A DNA stretch of 64,000 bases from Turnera subulata (Eukaryota; Streptophyta; Magnoliopsida; Malpighiales; Passifloraceae): assembly GCA_028386065.3 (NCBI GenBank), contig JAKUCV010003220.1:1-64000 (forward strand), written 5' to 3'. Numbering within the stretch: the first letter of the stretch is position 1; the number at the start of each line of letters is the position of its first letter. The notes beneath the pieces are model-generated. The model saw only the letters and a list, made by a program, of their open reading frames with translations, was not told where the DNA came from and searched no databases. The translations under genes and the position numbers were made by a program. Shown piece after piece: positions 11,336 to 22,592 of this stretch.

Positions 11336-12313
11336 GGATTAATGTCACGTTTCGTCCCTGTGTTGTCCTCCTCGAATTGAAATTCATCCTTGTGTTGAGT
11401 TTTGATTGGTTTTGATCACTCAGTTGGTCAATTTTTTAAGGTTTTAGTCACTTTTACCGATTTTATCCCTAAAATCAACACTTTACTGTTCAAACCAGCT
11501 TACCCACCCGAAATTCGACCCAACTAACCGACCCAACCCGGAACCCTATTCAAAAATCTCCAATAAACAAATAACTCTACCTCCCAACATCAAAAACTTT
11601 AAAATCATAAAAAATACAAATTATTTTTTAAAAAATTATAAAAATTTAAAAATTATAAATCAAATTATTTTTCAATTTTAAAAATTAAAAAATTTAAACC
11701 TTTCTTCTCCACATGTTTTTTTTTTTTTTATTTTTTTCTTTCTTCTTCCTGTCCTCCTCCTCCTTCCCCCTCAACACCATAAATTTTAAAATTATAAAAA
11801 ATACAAATTATTTTAAAAATTTTAAAAATTAAAAATCATAATTTAAATTATTTTTTAGTTTAAAAATTTAAAAATTTAAATTTTTTATCCACTTTTGTTC
11901 TTTTTTATTTTTTCCCTCCTTTGCTCTCCACACGACCAGAAAAAATTATTTTTTTAAAAAAATTTAAACAAAAAAATTAATTTACTTTATGATTATTTAT
12001 TTTTTAGAAAATTTTAAAACTTTTTTTGTACTTTTTTTAATGATTTCCAAAATTTTGATATTGGAGGGTAGAGTTATATATTTATTGGAGATTTTTTAAT
12101 GGGGTTCTGGGTTGGGTCGGTTAGTTAGGTCGAATTTTGGGTGGGTAAACTGGTTTGAATAGTAAAGTGTTGAATTTAGGGGTAAAATCGGTAAAAAGGA
12201 CTAAAACCTTTAAAAAATTGAGCAACTGAGGGATCAAAACCAATCAAAACTCAACACAAGGATGAATTTCAATTCGAGGAGGACAACGTAGGGATGAAAC
12301 GTGACATTAATCC
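11336..12313. mobile_element. Mutator-like element with long terminal inverted repeats (978 bp)
   Basis: The two ends are inverted repeats of about 260 bp (11336-11595 and 12053-12313), roughly 90% identical by eye, starting GGATTAATGTCACG. Both flanks carry the same 10 bases, AATTAAAAAA (11326-11335 and 12314-12323). Long TIRs with a 9-10 bp target duplication are the hallmark of Mutator superfamily elements. The 460-bp interior is A/T-rich low-complexity sequence with no coding potential, so it is non-autonomous. The ends share the stretch GTCCCTGTGT and a following AATTCATCC block with the element at 29254-31233, suggesting one related family. Confidence 0.85.
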
Positions 12314-12596
12314 AATTAAAAAACTAATGTCAAAATATCTATATCTCAAGACAGAAAGATAAAGTAGAATATATATAAAAAAAAAATAGAAAGATGAATT
12401 AACTTGGTTCCTTTATGCTTTTGTTTTAGACATGTTGTGTAATTTATTTGTTTATTATGACAAAGGCACCTTGTAAATTTTTTCAAACAAAAAAACTTTG
12501 TGCTACATTTAGTATATGGACCCATATCACATCATATGCTTTACAAGCGCAACTATTTCACTTTTGCTCAAACTCAAGCCCAAAACCTCACAAAAA

Positions 12597-12852
12597 TTTT
12601 TTTTTTGATAAAAGTCGGGGTAGACCCGTTCCATTAAAATCGAAAATAGTACATAGAGATACAACAAAACTAGACGCAAGTCAAGTGTAAAAGCTCCAAG
12701 ACTATTATAGAAAAGGAACAGAGAAATCCTCTAACATGAGGATTAAAACTAAGGCTTGTAACAGTACCAAAAGAAAATAAATCCAAAGGAATAAGGGCTA
12801 CAAGCCTTAAACTACCTCTCACCAAAGAGGAAAAGAACTGCAGATCCTGCAA
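12597..12852 (-). mobile_element. Probable retrotransposon 3' tail (LINE-like)
   Basis: Read on the minus strand the segment ends with ATGGAACGGGTCTACCCCGA, then TTTTATC and an A-run (T-run at 12598-12608 on the + strand). This resembles 3' ends of plant LINEs, including the ATAAAA-then-A-run layout of the LINE ending at 46376. A short minus-strand frame (12852-12670) precedes it. No diagnostic protein domain is visible, so the assignment rests on the tail. The preceding 12324-12596 shows no gene. Confidence 0.4.
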
Positions 12853-12865
12853 TAGAGAGAGGAGA

Positions 12866-15800
12866 TGAAATACCCGTGTCCCAATTTGTTAATATAAAAT
12901 AGAATTTAAATATAAAATGACTAACTTGCCCTTATCAATCCCGGGACACGAATATTATCAACTAAATACCCGTATCCCAAAATATCTAATTAAATTAATT
13001 AAAGCATGTGAAAAGACTGAATTGCCCTTTCTACCCGGGATACGACACAAATAAGATATTCATCATATAATTACGCAAATATGAACCAATAATATACAAA
13101 TACAAATCAACTACAAGTACACCGGCATCAAGCAACAACAACCACAATACACAGAGCAAGACATCATCAGACTACAAACCATCACTTATCATTACTTATA
13201 TTATTATCTTTGTTATTAGGTTTAAATATTTTATTAGGGCCCTCTACTGTGTGCGTCGAGCTCGGTCCCGTCTGATCAGACAACCAGGGCATAAACCCAA
13301 ATACAATCAGGGCCCAAGCCCAAATACCATCATAGAGAGAGAGAGAGACAGAGAGAAAGAGGGAGGTAGAAAGAGGGAGGTAGAACCGGTCATAACAGAC
13401 CCATATGCTAAACCGCATATACCATGCTAAACCGCATGAAATCCCGAGGGGTATCACTTCCCGCTCGAACCAACCGGTCAACAGCCCCACAGTAGAATTA
13501 TTATAGTATGTTATTCTCAATTATCCTTTAAGAGTTATACCATACGTTATTGTCAAACAGGGTTGTGTGGATTTAACATCTTATTCTCAAATTCGGGCCT
13601 CCAGCCCACAGTCCATCACACAAACCACAAAAAACCTTATATCACGTTATTTAACACACAAAACAAGTTATGCTCGACAGGCATATTATACCACACTGGT
13701 ACACAGTTCATATAATCATGCACACTTCATCAGAGACATCATCAATAAAATACAAGGTGTAAGCAAGGACATTCGCAAAGCAGGCAAGCATGCATACAGC
13801 ATTCAAGGCCAAACAAATAATACCACTTTATATACCAAGACAACTAACCGAGCATTATAGGCAGTAATGCATACAAAGGTTTATAAGTCCTCACCTGGGC
13901 CTTACCAATTGTCTCGGAACCTGAAGCCTTGTTTCGCCTCAACATATCCTATATTCATAACAAAGGAAATGCGACCATGTATAAGGTACACATACAACAA
14001 ATACGAATGTACTCTAAAACGTACTTATATCGATGTATCATTTTGAGTCCTTAAGCCAGTCATTATCTTCAAGTCCTTTGATCTCAAGCCTATATTAATA
14101 ATAATTATCAGGTTAAATTATCCATTGGGCCTAAGGCCCAAATCATACCTTAATCTTATTTGGGCCTAAAGCCCATATTAAATCAATTACACTTTATTGG
14201 GCTTAAAGCCCAAACCATGTCCAAACATATATCTGGGCCTAAAGCCCGTATCATTTTAAGCCATTGAGCCTAAAACCCATCTTAAATTAACTACTCTTTA
14301 TTGGGCCTAAAGCCCATTCCATAACCATGAGTCATATAGAGTTACTGGGCCTGGGCCCGGCCCATCATAATAATCAAGCTAACTCGTAACCCGAGCTTAC
14401 TATTTCCGGCCTAAAGGTACTATGCTCGACGGTAAGAACCCGGCCACGCGACTCTCAACTCGTCACACTCGTTTCCATTATATCCCAGTTATTTCCATTA
14501 CAACTATCATATCCGTTTTATTATGTTACATGCCATGTATGTAGAACAAATTCATAACATCATCGGAAGTGATACCGTGAAATGCCGGAGTATTAGTTGC
14601 TCCACCGAACCCGTGCATGCCTCGCCGGAACAGAACCGAGCTCGCCGGATTCCGGTCAACCCTGCCAGAAAAAGAGAGTCGAGTTCATCGGAGAAATTCA
14701 CAGCCGCCAAAGAAACACACTCTAAACGGATGAAGAACGAACTGTGGACCACAGTAACAAATCCACAAGCAAAGCCTCGGTCCGTCGTCCACGGCCCAAA
14801 CCCGAGCTCATCAACTCCTCCTCAATCCGATCAAGGCAACGCCACTGTCTGGACAGAACCACAACACAACATTCACCACACCATACCCATAACTATCAAA
14901 ACACTAAACGATTTGAAAAGAGGAGGAAGGAAGTCTGGATCCTTACCAGAATCACAGGAACCCGGATTCGTCTTCACGGGTTCCAACACAAAACCCGAGC
15001 CTTGGATCTGTCCCAAAATAACCCCAATGACCACTGCCGGGAGTGAAACCCAGAAAACCACAGCTCGACCACCACCCCGAGCGCATCCGACAACCACAAC
15101 CAGAAAAACCAACACAACCCGATTAGAACAATTTGGCCGAAGAAAAACGGAGCAGAGAAGAGGGTCGATGGGTTACCTGTCGGACCTCGAACTCCCGCGC
15201 CCCGATCCAACACTCGAGCCCCTCGCTTCGAGCTCTCTTCTGACGGCGGCGGCGCGACAAGAAGCACAAGGGAAGAGCAGCGGCGTACGGTTGCTCCAAT
15301 CGTAGGTCCTCCTCGAACAGCTCTCCTCTCGTGCCGATGCTAGAAGGCGGCAGCGTCGTGAGGGAAGAGCAGATAGAGGCGGCGACGTCTCGCCCAAACA
15401 AGGTCTCGTGCGCCACCTCCTTCCCTCGGCGCAGCAGTGGCTGCGGCTGAACGACGAGCAGAAGACGACTCCACACAAGGCAGCGACGGCGTGTGGGCTT
15501 AAAGCAGAAGGGAGGAAATCAGGAGAAAGAAAAAGAAAGGGAATAGAGAGAGAGGCAACGACCGGCAGCCGTTCGGGAGAAAGGAAAGGAAGAAAAGAAT
15601 GAGGAGAGAGGGAGAAAGAGATGAATTTATATCTAAGCCCTAGGGTTAGGGTTTAATCAGTAATGCAAAACGGCGTCGTTTTACTTCCAAACGACGTCAC
15701 TTCGTCTTCAAGCCCCTCCTCTGGTCAACCTCAAAGTCAAAACGCATCCCTTTTTGTGTTTTGGGTTTTGGCTCTACCAAAACTACGTAGTTTTAGTAAA

Positions 15801-16012
15801 AACTACACCCCATCTTGTGTTTTAAACCAAAACTCTATTAAATGTTAAACAAAATTAATACTTGGGAATAAATGATTGAACCATACTAGAAATAAATTTA
15901 TTAAGAACAAGAAAATAGTTCCCGTGAATTCCGTGAGGGCATAATTGGAAATTAGATCCCAAAATTTTCGAAAATTTCACAGAATTAAATACCAAAAATC
16001 CAGGGCGTTACA
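12866..16012 (-). repeat. Solo LTR of a large LTR retrotransposon (3147 bp)
   Basis: The segment begins TG (12866) and ends CA (16012) and is flanked on both sides by GGAGA (12861-12865 and 16013-16017), a perfect 5-bp target duplication. On the minus strand it starts TGTAACGCCCTGGA, a start I know from Tekay/Del-type chromovirus LTRs, which sets the orientation. No internal domain is present, so unequal recombination between two LTRs probably removed the body. A related partial copy lies at 50945-53665. Open frames inside (for example 14523-15305 + and 15123-15476 -) match no protein I know and overlap on both strands of GC-rich sequence. The insertion is 635 bp upstream of the SRP72 start codon. 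Confidence 0.85.
14118..14362. repeat. Cluster of TGGGCCTAAAGCCCA-type short palindromes
   Basis: Six copies of GGGCYTAAAGCCC or close variants occur in about 245 bases of the solo LTR. The same motif recurs at 52430-52620 in the related copy. TGGGCY is the known site II element bound by TCP factors in plant promoters, and each unit is also a small hairpin. Whether they act as regulatory sites is inference. Confidence 0.6.
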
Positions 16013-16053
16013 GGAGATCTTCGATACTGACGTGATAATAGAGATTGTTGTAG

Positions 16054-16490
16054 CTTCTATGATTTATCACAAGGAGGACTCCTGGAAAATTGTACAGAAA
16101 CAGAAACAGGTTGCTTAAAAAGCAACAGAGATCTACCACTTTATTATAGAATAGAGGAAAAGCAAGAAAAAAAGGCTTATGAGGCTTGCCGCCGGGTAGA
16201 TTCTGAACGGCAGCCCCTAGCCTGGGTAGACGAAAGTTTTCGGGCGAGAGCAAACGGTGGAAGCTTCTATGATTGTAACTTCTATGATTTATCACGAGGA
16301 GCACTCCTGGAAAATCGTACAGAAATAGAAACAGGTTGCTTAAAAAGCAACAGAGTTCTACCACTTTATTATAGAATAGAGGAAAAGCAAGAAAAAAAGG
16401 CTTATGAGGCTTGCCGCCGGGTAGATTCCGAACGGCAGCCTCTAGCCTGGGTAGACAAAAGTTTTCGGACGAGAGCAAACGGTGGAAGCG
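16054..16490. repeat. 225-bp tandem duplication upstream of SRP72
   Basis: Unit 1 (16054-16278) and unit 2 (16279-16490) are nearly identical, with a period of exactly 225 bases; each ends in the block around GAGCAAACGGTGGAAG (16248-16263 and 16473-16488). The second copy ends about 155 bases before the SRP72 ATG, so it occupies the promoter or 5' UTR region. A minus-strand frame stays open through both units because 225 is a multiple of three, but I recognise no protein in it. Confidence 0.85.
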
Positions 16491-16646
16491 GTGTGTGGAG
16501 AAAAGTTGAGAGACAAGAAAATTAAGAAAATAAAAATGCAAAGCAGGAAAAAAAAAAAAATCCAAATCGTTACTTTTTGTTTTCATCGCCGAAAAACCCC
16601 CAAGCTCGCATTTCCCTTTGCTCCCCAAATCCACCCACCACAACCG

Positions 16647-19212
16647 ATGGCTCCAAAACCCAAAGACAGAGGCAAGCCCGCCGCGTCGCCGTCGCAGCCT
16701 CCGCCGCCCATCGAAGATCTCTTCACCAACCTCAACCGCCACATCCAGGCCAACGAATACAACCAAGCCGTCAAGGTCGCAGATCAAGGTCCCATCTTCC
16801 TCCTCCTCCTCTTCTTATTCGATTTCGCCTCTCTAGTAGTTACGTTACGCTTCAATCCTTTTAACTGTTTCATTTGTTTTTTTTTTTTTACTTTTTGCAG
16901 TTCTCTCCGTTGCTCCCAACGACGAGGACGCACTCCGGTGCAAGGTGGTGGCGTTGATTAAGAATGACAACATCGAGAAAGCCCTCTCCACCGTCGCCTT
17001 CGCCGCTACCCTCCTCCCCGATTTCGCCCACCTCAAGGTTCCTCCTCTCAGTTTGTTAAAAAGACTTGTTCTTTACAATTCTTATGTCTTTTATCAGTAA
17101 CCCATTTTTTGTTTTACACAGGCCTACTGCCTATACAGGCAAAATAAGTTGAACGAAGCACTTGATTCCTTGAAAGGGGTGGACTGGAATAGCCCGGAGA
17201 TAATGCTATTGGAATCTCAGATTCTGTACCGGCTTGCAAAATGGACGCTTGTGCTGATCTTAATCAGAAGCTTCTCAAGTCCAAGGTGGAGTCTGTGGAA
17301 ACTATTCTGGTAGCTGGCCTGGTTATGGGCGGTAGGGCAGCTGAGGTGCAGAAGATATTGGAGGCTAACCGGATTAAGGCCTCGAGCAGCTTCAAGTTGG
17401 CGTTTAATGTTGCCTGCTCCTTGATTGAGAAGGGTAACTACAATGATGCAGAACAACTCTTGCTCAGCGCTCGAAGGTAAGAGCTTTGCTCTTTAGTAAT
17501 TACTACTGGATGGGGGGTTTTGTTGGTTAAGTGTTTGGTTTTAGCTGCATTGGTTAGGGGAAGGAAGTAGTTTGTGATATTTTTGTTTGTGGCCTAGTGG
17601 AATGCCTGCTGATGTTTTGCAAAGGGTTTTCTTTATGGATACTGAATGTTAGAAAGTTTCTGTGAGGAAGTTAGGATGGTGATTTTGGTAGTCGTGATGT
17701 GGGATTTCGGATATCTGTTTCAGGATTGGTCAGGAAACACTGATGGACGATAACTGGGCTGAGGAGGAGATAGAAATTGATTTGGCTCCTATTGCAGTCC
17801 AGTTGGCGTATGTCCAGCAGGTAAGATGATGATGATGATGTCATGCGAGATTGATTTGAACATAATTGTGATGAAAAAAGATTTTTGAATGGTCGCTGAT
17901 GCAACTGGTTTGTTTCTTCAGCACTTGGGAAACTCACAAGAAGCTTACACGGATATTATTAATAAGAATTTGGGAGATGATGAATCATCTCAGGCTGTAG
18001 CAGTAAACAACCTTGTTGCACCGGAGGTGCAAAAGATGTTTCTGATAGTCTGAGAAAGCTTGATCGTCTGAAAGATCCAGAGGCACAAGGTTTTCAGCTT
18101 TCTCGTGGACTTGACAAGCTTTCTCCGAAGCAAAGGGAGGCGATATATGCTATTCGAGTCCTTTTGCTTCTCCATGCAAATAAGATTGATCAGGTCCTCA
18201 ACCTTTGCCATTTCTTTGTTTATGATGTAGTCCCGTAATATACTTGTTTGGGTTGTTAACTTCCCTTTTGACAGGCTCGAGAACTTGTCGCTGCACTGTG
18301 AGACATGTTTCCTAACAGTGTGATGACTGTGCTGCTTCAAGCTGCCGTCTCAGTCAGAGAGAACAAGGCTGGAAGAGCAGAAGAGATGCTCGGCCAGTAT
18401 GCTGAAAAGTTCCCAGATAAGTCCAGGATTGTTCTTCTGGCAAGGGCACAAGTTGCTGCTGCTGCTAGTCATCCACAAATTGCTGCCGATTACCTGGCCA
18501 AAATACCTGATATTCAGCACATGCCTGCTACTGTTTCCACTATCGTGGCCCTTAAAGAGCGTGCTGGAGATATTGATGGTGCTTCTGCAGTATTTGACTC
18601 AGCTATCAAGTGGTGGTCCAATGCCATGACCGAGGACAACAAGCTTAATCTTATAATGCGAGAAGCTGCTTCCTTCAAGGTCAAGCATGGGAAGGAGGAA
18701 GAGGCGGCCAGACTGTACGAGGAGCTTGTGAAAACCCATGGAAATGTAGAAGTGTTGGCTGGATTGGTAAGTACAGTTGCCAGAGTGGACATTGGCAAGG
18801 CAGAAACATATGAGAAGAAACTGAAACCATTACCGGGACTGAAGGGGGTTGATGTGGACAGTTTGGAAAAAACTTCTGGAGCTAAGCATGTTGAAGGTGC
18901 TTCTCCCCTGTTGCGGCAATGGAAACAAATGAAGAGGCTAAGAAAGAAAAGCCAAAGAAAAAGAGAAAGAGAAAGCCTAGGTACCCTAAAGGGTTTGACC
19001 CTGCAAATCCTGGTCCCCCTCCAGATCCTGAAAGATGGCTGCCCAAGAGGGAGAGATCTAGTTACAGACCCAAAAGAAAGGACAAGAGAGCAGCTCAAGT
19101 AAGAGGTTCTCAGGGTGCTGTTGCTAGAGAGAAGCTTGAAGCTGCTGCTACAAGTTCCAGTTCCAGCAATACTAAGGCAAACCAAGCCAGTACTTCCAAA
19201 GCTGCATCATAA
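16647..19212 (+). CDS. SRP72: Signal recognition particle subunit SRP72, six exons, frame disrupted
   Basis: SRP72 binds SRP68 and SRP RNA in the cytoplasmic particle that targets ribosomes to the ER. Exons by GT/AG: 16647-16788, 16901-17037, 17122-17476, 17724-17820, 17922-18193, 18275-19212, about 650 residues, the usual length. The N-terminal half is TPR-like (AGLVMGGRAAEVQ, SLIEKGNYNDAEQLLLSARR). The C-terminus has the SRP72 RNA-binding motif PRYPKGFDPANPG then PDPERWLPKRERSSYRPKRK and a Ser/Ala tail. Four lesions break the frame: apparent one-base deletions near 17233, near 18022 and in a C-run at 18905-18908, and TGA at 18299-18301 where Cys is expected. Introns are intact, so it is not a processed copy. 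Either assembly errors or a decaying duplicate. The ATG follows a C/A-rich leader. Confidence 0.92.
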
Positions 19213-20267
19213 ACAGCGGAGCAATCGAGGCCTTCATCCAAGTCATCAAGAAAGAAGTCAAGGAATTGACTGTAGAAGCAACCCCTAGACTTTACCAGGC
19301 TGAAAAGAGGGGAAAGCATGATATATCTCTTAACAGAAGAAAGAACTGTAGTACTTTGTTAGAAATTTTGGTTTTAACTATTTTGTTAGATTTTTTGGTT
19401 TTTAACTATTTTTTTAGCTGTCTTTGCTGAAGTTGAAATTTTGTTGATTTTCTTCAGTGCTCTGAGCGGTTCTGGATTGAATTTGAATTCAATTGAGATT
19501 TAATCTTTCTCTGCAGAATATTTGCAAGTACTGTCAATTAAAGCTATAATTATTCGTATTCTATAACATCCAGCCCTCTTCCGTTCCCCGCCATGGTAAC
19601 GGCCAACGAGCTATCACGGAGGCTTCACCTCGTTTGAAGGATTGGCTTGTTCTATGTTTTATAGGATACTTGTCCGCCCTTCACTCTTCTACGTAAATAG
19701 ATGAAATCTTCATTTCTAGTTGAGAATTAAGACCACGTTTTATCATAGATTACAAAGAACCAGTAACCCGAATTGCTTGCCTGATTACTCATTAACCCCC
19801 AATATTTACTTGTAGAATGGCACGCATCCCCATTAACTTGACGCATTTTACAACCGGACTGTCTGTTCCACTCATTGTTGACACAGAAATGACCCGGCAG
19901 TAAACAAGAGGCTAAGACCTCTAGGTACCAAAACATCATGAAGGGAAAAAAATTGAAGTGAAAGATATACAAGATTGAGCTGCATCTTATGCATAGCTGT
20001 CGTAAGTCCTTTAAACATTCTAATTCCATAACCTCAGAGGCTAAGACCTCTAGGCACCATAAGGATAAGCAATGGGAAGTACACTGCACTCACAATAGAA
20101 CGATTCGGCAGCACTTGCCAAGCCGGAAGTTTCTTTGTAGCAGGAAAAGCATGCAGCTATAACTTGCACAGACACGTTGAAGAAAACCCGGTGGTCTGCT
20201 ATCATTCACCATTTGTTCTTCATCTGAGCAGCATCGAGCGGCTTGCAATGAAGGATAACAGAAAGTA
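19213..20267. other. Intergenic region between SRP72 and helicase exon
   Basis: This holds the probable SRP72 3' UTR (to about 19560) and the 3' UTR of the minus-strand helicase exon. A direct repeat, AGAGGCTAAGACCTCTAGG, occurs at 19907-19925 and 20036-20054; each copy is itself a small hairpin (AGAGG/CCTCT). No further gene was seen. Confidence 0.5.
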
Positions 20268-20498
20268 TTACCTTCGAATTCGGATGCCTGGTATATCTTT
20301 CAAACCCATTTTTAGTGCTGTTTTCCTGAAGAGAGGAGGGGGTTTCTGTAAACCTATTGACTCAGAAAATTGCTTGGCTAGTTCTACCAGTGAAGTTTTA
20401 TCCCTGCCAATTTCCCCGATCGAGTTATAATATCCTAGCCAAGCATGATATGCAGCTTCTTTCATGCTACTGTCAATCTTGGACATTGAATCATCAAT
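20268..20498 (-). CDS. DEAD-box ATP-dependent RNA helicase, last exon only
   Basis: The exon starts after a clear acceptor (CTTCTGCAG on the minus strand, cut at 20498) and ends at TAA 20268-20270, encoding 76 residues. It contains EAAYHAWLGYYNSIGEIGRD, LVELAKQFSESIGL and KMGLKDIPGIRIRR, matching the C-terminal tail of plant DEAD-box helicases of the RH25/26/31 group as I recall them. The tail lies beyond the helicase core and ends in the typical basic GIR-R. No other exon of this gene is seen to the right, where a Harbinger element (20997-23540) and an N gap follow. It may be a long-intron gene or an orphan exon. The exact paralogue is uncertain. Confidence 0.75.
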   Translation of the reverse strand: MDDSMSKIDSSMKEAAYHAWLGYYNSIGEIGRDKTSLVELAKQFSESIGLQKPPPLFRKTALKMGLKDIPGIRIRR

Positions 20499-21279
20499 CT
20501 GCAGAAGTAAAAAGTCACCTTGCATTACACATACCATCCTAAACAATTTTCAACTCTGTAAAAGATAGATTAAACTTACAAACTACAGGATATGAAACAG
20601 TTTGCCTAAAATGGACTCTTTTTAGTTTAACATTTAAGTGAGAAACCTAGTCCGGTTTGAGCGGTTCAACCAAAACTGAAAAAACCTTACGGTCCAACTT
20701 GATCCATAGAAAATCTCGTTTTTAAGGTTCTTGAAAACCGAACAATACCTTGAGTAGAACCTTAAGTAGTAGAAATGTCTGTTTATCCGTGTTTGTAATT
20801 AGTTTGTTTTAATGTTATGGCTTCAATTAAAAAAAAAAAAACATGTTATTGCCAGAAATGATCGAGTCACATGTAAAGCTTGTAGTACTAATTTATATTG
20901 GGTTTAAAAGAATCAAAGTAATATAATGTTAGAAAAACTTAAGCAATATAAACTAGATGTTCCTTTCCTTTATATGGAACTAGAGCTGGGTCCTTAAGGG
21001 TGTGTTTGGTTCAGGGGTCAGGGACGGGCGCGTTGGGACTGCGTCCCAAAGGGTTGTTATTTGGAACACGGGTCTAACAGTTCACATGGGACGCGTGTGA
21101 TTATCGTTTGAGACAAAATCATTTTTTTTCTATCCATTCGAAAATGCGTGGACAGCGTCCCGTCCCAAGGACAAAACTGTTAACGTGCCCACATTCCCCT
21201 GCTCTTTTTTCATAATGACCAAAAGCCCAGGGTGTATAAAAATGAAGAAACTCTTCAGAAAACTCTCACCCGAGGTACG

Positions 21280-21280
<1 letters not shown>

Positions 21281-21315
<35 letters not shown>

Positions 21316-21317
21316 TC
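21281..21317. repeat. (TC)n microsatellite
   Basis: About 16 uninterrupted TC dinucleotides (CTCTCTCT...), in the 5' region of the Harbinger element. Confidence 0.9.
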
Positions 21318-21530
21318 TCTCTCGCTTTTTCTTTCTCTCTGGAGTTCTACCCCCCTTGTTCTGCTCTACTCTTCCTCTCGTCTTCCTTCCCCCTCAATCT
21401 TCTCTTCTTCTCTGTGCTTCGCATGTGTAGCTCGTCTTCTCCTCTTAAACCGTGTTGTTTGGTTGAATGGTCTGTGCATAGCTGTGAGTTTGCTTGTTTA
21501 ATGGTTTGTAGATGCTTGTGAATTGACTGT

Positions 21531-22060
21531 TTAATGCGTTTATTTGCTGTGGGTTGTTGTTCTTTTGCTTCGATTTGCCCGATTAAGCCTCGATCCCAAA
21601 TTTCTCAGAAACCCTAATTTGTCTAATAAGGCCTGATTTGTGTAATTGATTGTGTAATGCGTTTATTTGCTATGGGTTGTTGTTCTTTTGCTTCGATTTG
21701 CCCGATTAAGCCTCGATCCCCAATTTCACAGAAACCCTAATTTCTCTAATTAGCCCTGATTTGTGTAATTGATTGTTTAATGCGTTTATTTGCTGTGGGT
21801 TGTTGTTCTTTTGCTTCGATTTGCCCGATTAAGCCACGATCCCCAATTTCACAGAAACCCTAATTTGTCTAATAAGCCCTGATTTGTGTAATTGATCCTG
21901 TAATTGTCTGTTTAATGCGTTACATTGCTGTGGTTTGTTGTTCTTTTGCTTCGATTTTGCATGATTAATCCTTCATCCCCAAATTCATAAAAACCCTAAT
22001 TTCTCCAGGTAGCCTTAATTTGTGTAAATGAGTGTGTAATTGGCTGTTTAATGCATGATT
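21531..22060. repeat. Tandem repeat, about 123-135 bp units, four copies
   Basis: The anchor TTAATGCGTTTATTTGCTGTG recurs with small changes at 21531, 21654, 21777 and 21912, and a decayed copy starts at 22048. Each unit also has TTCGATTTGCCCGATTAAGC and AGAAACCCTAATTT. The spacing grows from 123 to 135 because of a 12-base insertion in one unit. It lies upstream of the transposase, in the probable 5' UTR or intron. Confidence 0.85.
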
Positions 22061-22592
22061 TGCTCTATATGGCTGTGCTGTTGCAATGTATTATCTCATT
22101 ATGCATTGGTATTTGCCCTGTGATGCATCATTGTTTGTTGATTTTGTTTGTGAGTGGGCAATGGATATTCGGTATATGGGCTTGAAACTCATACCTAGCT
22201 AATCCCCACCTGGTTGGGTAGGCTGAGTTTGTGAACAACGCCACGTACCAAATATCCTTTCCTGTGATGCTCAACTGTCTTTTATGTGGAAATGCATAGA
22301 TTGCTCTCTGTGTGTCATGTTATAGAGCCTAAAATTCTGCTATTTGTGTAAACAGACATTAGTTGTGTTGATGTTGGAGGTGCAAAGTGTTGTTGTGAAG
22401 CATTGCTGTTATAGTTGGAGGTTACTGCAGGTATATGATTCATTTCTTTATATCTGGAAAATTGAACATGGTTGTTATTGTTGTTATATGCTGGTTGTTG
22501 TTGCTTTTATGCTGTTTGTGCCGTAGCAGTTGGTCATTGTGCATACTGTAATGTGGTTTTGTTTTCATGCTGGTTGCTTTTTTAGACTGAAT

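Noticed and set aside
14523..15476. Long open frames on both strands (260 residues +, 117 residues -)
   Set aside because: They overlap each other in GC-rich sequence inside the solo LTR, are biased to Pro/Ser/Arg, and resemble no protein family.
16008..16787. 259-residue minus-strand frame through the tandem duplication
   Set aside because: It crosses the LTR boundary, the duplication and SRP72 exon 1 in antisense; it stays open because the period is a multiple of three.
18514..19185. 223-residue minus-strand frame
   Set aside because: It is the antisense shadow of SRP72 exon 6.
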